DNA from: Cadophora sp. MPI-SDFR-AT-0126
Lineage: Eukaryota; Ascomycota; Leotiomycetes; Helotiales; Ploettnerulaceae
DNA length: 64,000 bases
Assembly: GCA_020747065.1 (NCBI GenBank)
Contig: JAGMVK010000027.1
Coordinates: 186,001 to 250,000, forward strand
Direction: 5' to 3'
Shown one piece after another: positions 56,937 to 64,000 of the stretch. A model generated the notes under the pieces. The model saw only the letters and a list, made by a program, of their open reading frames with translations. It was not told the origin of the DNA and did not search any database. Position 1 is the stretch's first letter. The number at the start of each line of letters is the position of its first letter. Position numbers and translations under genes: made by a program.

Positions 56937-58412
56937 TAATCGATAGTTACGCCATGTTAACCCAGAGTACCGCTTCCTCTATGGACAGCACCATGATATC
57001 GGTATTCGCGAAAGCGCGCTGGTCTAAACCTGATGGCAACGAGTGGCAATGGAAAGAGAACGTTGATTGGAGGTTTTCTCTGAAGAACGGAACTCGAATT
57101 TTTGCGCCACAAACTTTTGTGCTGTGTCGAAGCGAGCCGTTACTCCTTGATCCCAAAACCAACTCTACACTTCTAGGACAAAACCTCGTTTTCCCTCTCA
57201 GAGGTCAGATGAACTGGTCTACTGACGCTGCCTCGCTTACAGACAGATGGAATTCCACAATTCCAATGGTGTCTGCTTGGTTAGATCCTCCAGATCTGCA
57301 CAACAACACTCCTTCCATCTGGTTCGCGTCAATAGGAAGTACGAAAGTAGAAAGGGAGTATTATAACCATACTTCTTATGAATTTTACACGATTACTGCA
57401 CCAGAAATAGTAACCTGCTCGATATATGCAAGCTGTAGGTACATCGAGATTCCCAATTCCCGCCTCCAGCCAGTTCTCCTCTCCCGAAATCTGCCTTAAC
57501 CCTCTTCTCAAACTGTCTAGATCAGATGCTAATGTATTCATCGTCCACCTAGGGCGGCCTGTGGACATGTCTCTTAGGCCGGGCACACCTTTTCGCCTGT
57601 ATTCATCCGCCATTGACGATGGACCCGAGTATTTTAGATCCAAGGGAAGCTTCATGTCTCAGGGAGCTGATACGGATGTCTCACTCCTGTCCTGGGCCCA
57701 GGATAATTTGACAGAGCCAGGTCTTCGAGATATTCAGCTAGAAGCTGATTGGGCGAATCTGGCATTGGAGCCCGTGTTCACCGTGGAAAGTCTCATCACG
57801 AACTTCGAGGAAAAGTTAAGCGCATACAGAGAAGTGTGGCGCAGGGGATTGTCGATCCGGGAATTGTCCACCCGGACTACGCTTTCTTTCCTGACCACAG
57901 ATGCGCTGGCCAGATTCGGCTCGTCTACGGAAGTGATCATCGCTGCAGAAAATCCACCTCAGGCTGAGCCGACCACCGTCGGATTTGTGTCCATGCAGGA
58001 TATTTCAACACTCGACTTGTCAAATCTGACGCCCATTCAGGTCACCAGAGACCGATACGGCTACAGTTACTCCACCTCTGGCACCACCAGGCGTCTCGCA
58101 ATCGCCGTTATGTTCATCCACATTTCCTTCGCATTGACCCATACCGTATTGGTCGTGCGATACAGGTGGTGGTATCCCAGGTTGCAGTCACTTAGCGATT
58201 TCTTCGTTCTTGCTGTGAATTCATCGATGTCCGAGGCACCTCTCCACAATTTTCATCAGCTTGACCAACCATCCAAAAAGCACGAATACACGATTCAAGT
58301 ACGCGAAGTTGGAGATGAGAAGCTCGAGATGGAGGTACGTAGGAAGCATGGAAAGGATTCGGATACAAGTGACGACAATGAAATATCGGGAAGATTAGGC
58401 ACCGAGCCATGA

Positions 58413-59454
58413 CATGAATACTACGGCATGAGATGGGTTCTGGTGCCCCGGTAATGATGAAGCCACACTGGTGATGCTCCGCAGAATGTACATGTTTGCT
58501 CGTTGAATAGGGTAAGCGTTTGGGAGAAGTATTCACATGCAGTCGCTTGGATGTTCCGAATAGACAGAAAATAAGAGGCGGCACGCAGTCTTTACCGAAG
58601 AACAGCGCCAACATGTCCATTTGCACATTGTCGTATAAGGGGAGATTTGTTGCAGTCATTAGCCGCGATGTTTTTCGAAGGATGAACTGGGCGATTGTAT
58701 ATACTAAAGGCGGGTAATTTTGCTTCCGCCTGTGATCGCATGTCAATAAAGATTGTTTCGGATATGATTTGACGAAGGGACTGAAAAAAACTGAATTTTC
58801 GACGATATATGAACATGTATTTGTGTTGTACCCTCCTCAACGCCTGGTTCTCGGGGCCATTCTCTATATGTGGCGATCACATTTTCTGTGCCTCAGACAA
58901 GGTCAAGTCGAAATTATTGGAAGTCAACTGAACTATCAGATGAACCATACCGACTATGGGTCTTAGTTATCACGATGAAACATATGCAGAATCGACTGAA
59001 AGGCTGCTTCAGTGCTTATCGGATGTCACAGTAGGTCCAGGCGTGAAACCTTTGACGAACCACGAAGAAACTCAATTCCCACAAAAACGAAATTCTAGAA
59101 CATGGGCCATTTCTTCATACATAAAAACAGAGTTAGAGAAACTTGGCAAATCCCTAATCATAGCCTCACATGTCGTTCAATCAGCGTTGTCATCTTCCAA
59201 CAATCTCCTGTTTCGTGGCCAAGTCTTGTACCTGCTTTCATTCGACAGGGGCGCACGAATGCGTCATCCTCGCTTGCGCCGCAATTGAGGCGCCTGTCTC
59301 AGGCGAGACCTCCAACACTTTATCTATCACTCCACCATCTCGCATTCTATCTTTTCTTTCGACAAACCTCAACAAGCACATTCGCTTTCAAAAACAAACT
59401 CTGCAAACTCTTCAACTTCAATTACAAGACCGATCAAACCTCTACAAAATCATA
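58413..59454. other. Promoter region of pmp3
   Basis: About 1 kb without a recognised gene; the 110-codon frame at 58956..59288 has no known product. An AGGGG stress-response-type element is at about 59247. A long C/T- and A-rich 5' UTR runs from about 59320 to the ATG, as is usual for highly expressed fungal genes. Confidence 0.45.
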
Positions 59455-59908
59455 ATGGGTGCCGTCTCTGCTCTCCTGTTGGTCCTGATCACCATCATCT
59501 GTAAGTGACAGCCACGATGCGCAATCTTGGATCTGAATGTCTTCTAATCCCAAACAGTGCCACCAGTTGGTGTTTATCTCGTTGCAGGATGTGGTGCTGA
59601 TCTCTTGATCAATATCTGCTTGACTGTTCTTGGGTAAGTTTGCTCTACACTTCCAACCTTCATCTCCCTCCCGCTCCACAATCTCCTCATTGCCCCATCG
59701 GCATTCAGCATAGACAACAGCTAACAATCAATCTTTCAGATATATTCCAGGCCACATCCACGCCTTCTACCTCGAATACGTCTATTTCGACCGCCGCGAA
59801 CAGGCCCGCGAGGGACGCTTCACTGCCACTCGCGCTCCAGGCGTCTATAGCGATCGCGTTCAATCGGGTGGTCATGGTTACGGAACTATCGTTCAGCCAG
59901 TCCAGTAA
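59455..59908 (+). CDS. pmp3: Plasma membrane proteolipid 3 (Pmp3/UPF0057)
   Basis: Exons 59455..59500, 59558..59633, 59740..59908, giving 96 aa. The conserved core is rebuilt only by splicing: an N-terminal hydrophobic helix (ALLLVLITIICLLPPVGVYL) and a Gly/Cys turn. The second helix is LLINICLTVLGYIPG, followed by HIHAFYLEYVYFDRR. The 40-residue hydrophilic tail is longer than in the yeast 55-aa protein, as is common in filamentous fungi. The protein modulates plasma-membrane potential and salt tolerance and is usually stress-induced. Confidence 0.93.
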
Positions 59909-60571
59909 ATGGATGATGGGATGATGGGACAACCGATCGATTGGATGGGGAGACAGATGGCTTAATTTGACAATGGACTGATGATTCATGAGGATATTTT
60001 GATTTGGAAGAACAATAGGGAGGGGAGGGGATGAGCGTGGATAGGATACCAATTTGTTACACTGCGATTTGCGATTCGACTGCTCTGGATCTTTCCTCTC
60101 TTTTCCAACTTGTTGGTGCGGGGGATTGAATAGTTTGACTTGAAATGCGTTTTGGAGGGTGATAACGTTTCTCTTTGCGTAATCATTTGCGTAGGAATGA
60201 AATATGTTCCAGCGAAACAATTAAAAAAAATTCCTGCAAGTTTAGGCTCTTCTTGAATGCCACCTAGTGAACAGGATATGAAATAATCCAGAATATCTCC
60301 ATATTATCAGCCAGTCCTACCCTCCATTGCACCAGCCACGATTACCCCACAATGCGCTAACAATTTAGCGTCGGTCAAGCCTCAGAAGGCTGTGGCTTGT
60401 CGAGACGTGTTAAACTCAAGCTCGCGACAGTCAGAATGATAATAACCACGCCCGTCCTCCCACATAAATTCTGACTTTTCTTTCTTCCTCAAACCCCGAC
60501 AAACATAGAATCTATGCAATAATACCACAGGACTCGAAAAATATAGGCTTCCGCCACAAAAGCTACCCACC
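59909..60571. other. Intergenic region, pmp3 3' flank and spc3 promoter
   Basis: No gene is recognised; only short frames are seen. Confidence 0.4.
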
Positions 60572-61437
60572 ATGCATTCCACAGTCGTCCGCGCACAGAA
60601 TGTCTTTGGTTTCTTCACAACCGTGGCCTTCGTCGTCGCAGCTCTGATTGCATGCTCCGATTTACTTGCGCCGCGAACACCAAGTTCAAGCATCATCGTA
60701 AAGGATGTGCAAACGTATGGCACCTCTCCTCCTCTCTCCCCAAGCTCTGCTCCCACTGTACTCCAAATCCAGTAATATCGAAAACTAACTACCTTCTTCG
60801 CACAGTGTCAAAGGCCGCCCACACTACTACTCCACCAAGAAAGAAGAGTACGCCGTAATCCGCTTCTCGCTGACCGCCGACCTCTCCTCCCTATTCCACT
60901 GGAACACCAAGCAAGTCTTCGTGTACGTGTCAGCCTCATGGCCGAACGCAACATCCACGGAGCTCGTGAATGAGGCTGTGATCTGGGATACGATCATCAC
61001 GAATCCGAGCGCAGATCACTTGCAGAATATTGGGCCCGCAGCTATGAAGAAGTTGGTTCGGAGTGCGAAGGGGAAGAGTGTGGATCCGTCGAGGTAGGTT
61101 CCTCCTTCTTGTTGCGATATCTACGACACAGCTTTGGGACATAGTTGTGGGAATCACTTCTTATTGAAACTGTGCTGATACTACATACAGAGGCAAACTC
61201 GACCTCAAGAACCAAAAAGCGAAATACCAAATCACCGCCCCAACAGGCAAAGTCGCACAAACGAACGACGTCGTGCTGAACCTACACTACAACGTCCAGC
61301 CGTGGGTTGGCGTCCTGACATGGACACCACAGGTGGAGTTTGGACGGTGGAAGAAGATCAAGGGGGGTGTGAGCAAGAAGTTTAAATTTCCGGCATTGAA
61401 GGTCAAGAAGGTTGAGGAGAAGAAGGCAAAGATATAA
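60572..61437 (+). CDS. spc3: Signal peptidase complex subunit 3
   Basis: Exons 60572..60714, 60806..61093, 61191..61437, giving 225 aa. Spc3 (SPC22/23) is an essential ER-membrane subunit of signal peptidase. One N-terminal helix (GFFTTVAFVVAALIACSDLL) anchors a luminal domain. Family blocks are AVIRFSLTADLSSLFHWNTK and QVF, then VYVSASWPN, VIWDTIITNP and KLDLKNQKAKYQITAP. A Lys-rich C-terminus ends KKAKI. Introns of 91 and 97 nt have clear signals, and length is close to the family norm. Confidence 0.94.
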
Positions 61438-62827
61438 GGTGTGATGGGACGAGATTTTGTTTGTGCTTTGGGTTTGCAGCGTTAGATTGGATCTCGGGCT
61501 GGGATCTGCGATATTTTGGTCTGGAAACGAATCAGCCTTCGAAGACATTCACATCTATGAGATCATTTCCGGATCAGAAGCTGGTTATGACTTGAGTGCA
61601 TAAATCTGTAAGTGCTAATCCATGTTTTTCATTCTATCAGCGTTGCTTCGGCTCTTAGGCAACAACGCGGTCAGAAATCTAGACACTGAGAGCTTCAGTC
61701 TAGATCCTCTTTTCTAGCTTCCTCTTCTTTGGAAGGGAATATTCTGCAGCTTGTTGCTTCACTACTCACCGCGGAAGCTGGTGCAAATCTTCTTTCTAGA
61801 GAGAACGACGTCTGTGCAGATTTATAGTCTCCTCGAACTTCCATCAAACCATCTGATTTTCTCTCTGATACTTTGCATCCATTGAGCACAAATTACTTTA
61901 TTCGTTCAAGATCTCCGCGATCCATTTTACGCTTTGCCTATTGCTATGCATCCTTCCGAAGGTTGAGCGAAAGTTCTCGGTTTTGTTGTTGCACTGAATA
62001 CCGAATGATTATATGCCACTTGAATGGTTTTTCAATGCTAATAATATCATGGCATACTCTTAGTAGCATGTCATAAGACAAATTTTGCAGGGGAGAGGAG
62101 CGGCAGGTAAATATTTCAGTACTGATTGCTAGACTATATGAATATGCAATCATTGCATCGATGCAGATATCGTCAATTGATTTATCTTGGATGATTCTCG
62201 TGATGACAATCATCGTCCTCGGTGATAGATCTTATCGGAATCCTCTCTTCACGTTCCCTTCATTACCGCCCTGCTCAATTCCAAGTTTTCCGCATTCGGC
62301 CTCGCAACAATGATGTCGTGACACTATCGCTTTCTGTGTTCAACCCCCTTCATCGTCTCTTCTCCAACGATTGTCATATTGTGAAATGTTCCACAATCTC
62401 CCCCACGTCTTCCACATTCTCAAGTCGTTCTTCCACTCACACGTACTAAAGTCGGGAGTTTGTTATCCGCCCCCAAGCAGCGGCCTTTTTCGCGAGTGCG
62501 AGGAGCGAGGTTTGAGGTAGCATAAACTTTAACCGACATGATTTAAGAAGACGCTAATGCCCCAGATTCGTCTGAAGGGTGAACATGAGACCGAAACAGC
62601 TCTGCGGGAAAGGCTGTATGCATTGTTGAGATGAACCTTGTGGGTTTGTAATTTTGTATTTGAGACTCTCGTCTTGGACTTCGTGTCGTCTTTGTCGTTT
62701 CCTTTTCATAATAACCAAATGCTGTCCCTAAAATGCCTGGTGCTGAGCATCGCTTCCATTCGTTAAATTCGTTGTATAGCCCCCATAATATTTGTCTTTC
62801 ATCACTTGAGATATTGATATTCTGACA
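61438..62827. other. Intergenic region
   Basis: About 1.4 kb between spc3 and the esterase gene. Frames are at most 90 codons and look random; no RNA gene is recognised. Confidence 0.4.
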
Positions 62828-64000
62828 ATGCGATTCGCGGCTTTCCAGGTCCTTCCATTGCTTTTGGCTATCGTCAGTGCTGTCGACACACTAGGTAAGA
62901 ATATCTTCACTCAAATCGATGCAAGATCTAACACAAACAGTGGACCTCACATATGTCAAATATCAAGGCCAAACGTTACAAAACGGAGTTAACCAATGGC
63001 TCTCCATCCGTTTCGCCGCACCACCGACAGGCACTCGAAGATTCTCTGCGCCTCAAGCACCATTAATAGAAAACACGACTCAAGATGCAACTAAAGTTCG
63101 TCCTTCTCCGTGACCCTGCCACATGAACCAAAGCCTTGAAATCAAATCTAACGCGAAAATTTAAGGAGGGAGCCATTTGCGTCTCAGCCAACAACCAAGA
63201 AGGTCTGCAATTCGAATCTGCCCGCCAGCGCATGGCAGAGGACTGTCTCTTCCTCGCCATTTACTCACCCCTGAACGCCACGACCGATTCAAAACTACCT
63301 ATCATGTTTTTCGTTCAGGGCGGTGGCTTCTCCTCCAATTCGAATGCTAACTTTAATGGGACGGGCCTGGTCCAGGCTTCGGGAATGAATATGATGGTTG
63401 TGAGGATCAACTATAGGGTGGGCATCTTAGGCTTCATTGGAGGGACGCTAGTGAACAGTGATATGAAAGGTGCAGTGCCGAATAATGGTCTTAATGATAG
63501 TGAGTTCTTACAATACGTAGTTTGAAAGTCAGCTTGCTGATCTGCACAGTCATTGCGGCTGCCACTTGGGTCAAGCAGCACGCCACCAAGGTATGTTGTA
63601 TCCGATTATTTCACTCTCTGGTTTTCTACTGACCACATCCTGTAGTTTGGAGGAGACCCCGATCATATGGTGGTGAGTGGTGACAGCTCCGGTGGAAACG
63701 CAATCGACATCCTCCTCACCGCCAACAATGGCATCGGATTCCCCAACCTCTTCGTTGGTGCTGCAGTCGAAAGCACAGGCTGGGGCAGCGATCCCTATGC
63801 AGTCGATCGAGACGCCTCACTCGCTAGAAACATCAACTCAACAGGCTGTCTTAATGCTACAGATCCCATCGACTGTATGCGCATGATTCCCATCGCCGAA
63901 TTCCAGAACAAAACGACGAAAGATGGCTGGGGACCGACAATTGACGGGAAGATGCTCGTGGCGCCACATTATCAGATGATGGAACAGGGCAAGTTCCAGA
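62828..64000 (+). CDS. Secreted type-B carboxylesterase/lipase, 3'-truncated by window edge
   Basis: Exons 62828..62894, 62941..63095, 63166..63499, 63550..63590, 63646..>64000. An alpha/beta-hydrolase of the type-B carboxylesterase family. A signal peptide (MRFAAFQVLPLLLAIVSA) precedes VKYQGQTLQNGVNQWLSIRF. AEDCLFLAIYSP with the conserved Cys follows, then the oxyanion-hole region FFVQGGGFSSNSN and VRINYRVGILGFI. The nucleophile elbow GDSSGG (GESAGG in most relatives) carries the catalytic Ser. The Glu/His of the triad lie beyond the window. Exon 2 ends at a weak GTTCGT donor, but the next AG keeps the frame. Confidence 0.9.

Larger units (their letters stand above)
53972..58412 (+). pseudogene. 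Fungal multi-pass membrane protein gene split by a transposon
   Basis: Left part, to about 54923: YNRKYSISGLSSIHHGEALS, then three hydrophobic helices (SLITTIALISLNV, IVIVASLSVVAVSCV, LSITLLTLLGAIVGPSSAIL) and an extracellular Asn-glycosylated region. Right part, from about 56937: FSLKNGTRIFAPQTFVLC, GQNLVFPLRGQMNW and ISTLDLSNLTPIQVTRDRYG. A final helix (LAIAVMFIHISFALTHTVLV) and a charged tail complete it. These belong to a large, uncharacterised ascomycete family of membrane proteins. Besides the 2-kb insertion, the right part changes frame at about 57434-57437 within CSIYAS/VGTSRFP, consistent with a lost base. The short GT...AG alternative there would be only about 34 nt. No good start codon is visible. 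Hence the gene is broken twice and not expected to give the full protein. Confidence 0.75.

Noticed and set aside
1..64000. CRISPR arrays, operons or prokaryotic mobile elements
   Set aside because: The window is eukaryotic nuclear DNA with spliceosomal introns; no regularly spaced repeats are seen.

Overview
The window reads as nuclear DNA of a filamentous ascomycete (Pezizomycotina; a Leotiomycete-like species would fit, but I cannot place it more closely by eye). The signs are many introns of about 45-75 nt with GTRNGT donors and CTRAC-like branch points, heterokaryon-incompatibility (HET) genes, a Zn2Cys6 regulator with a fungal transcription-factor domain, a GH3 beta-glucosidase with an inserted PA14 domain, a fungal Cyk3 homologue and an intronless initiator tRNA-Met. 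Gene density is about one per 2 kb on both strands with no operons. Exon coordinates below were worked out by hand from splice signals and reading frame.

Layout. 1-2 kb: the 3' part of the dynamin-like GTPase Vps1, cut by the window edge. 2-4.7 kb: unresolved, coding-like stretches. 4.8-8.7 kb: an alpha-methylacyl-CoA racemase family gene (minus) and a HET gene that appears frameshifted. 9.6-11.5 kb: a sugar transporter. 13.5-15.6 kb: a cation/proton antiporter gene that looks decayed. 16.25 kb: initiator tRNA-Met (minus). 16.8-27.8 kb: amino-acid permease (minus), aldo/keto reductase fused to an extra N-terminal domain, Zn2Cys6 regulator, TIGR04076-type small protein and a secreted GH3 beta-glucosidase. 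Non-coding DNA in this block carries five copies of an ACGCCGG motif. 28.4-34.8 kb: a divergent pair of housekeeping genes, a germinal-centre (Ste20-family) kinase and the cytokinesis protein Cyk3. 36-38.8 kb: a multi-pass membrane protein ending in a DUF3431-like domain. 40.3-43.6 kb: a large protein with a trypsin-like protease domain and a membrane-anchored C-terminus. 44.6-48.7 kb: secreted endonuclease/exonuclease/phosphatase-fold protein, a second (intact) HET gene and a GFA-fold protein.

49.6-53.7 kb holds a head-to-head pair encoding the two halves of a biotin-dependent acyl-CoA carboxylase: the biotin carboxylase plus biotin carrier subunit, and the carboxyltransferase subunit. They share a promoter of about 300 bp, so they are probably co-expressed and assemble together. 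54-58.4 kb is a fungal membrane-protein gene split by a piggyBac-type DNA transposon whose own transposase has an in-frame stop. 59.4-61.4 kb: the stress-related proteolipid Pmp3 and signal peptidase subunit Spc3. From 62.8 kb to the window end: a secreted type-B carboxylesterase, cut by the edge.

The regions most worth a second look are the protease/membrane protein at 40.3-43.6 kb, the permease-reductase-regulator block with its shared motif, the carboxylase pair, and the decayed genes (antiporter, first HET gene, transposon-split membrane protein).
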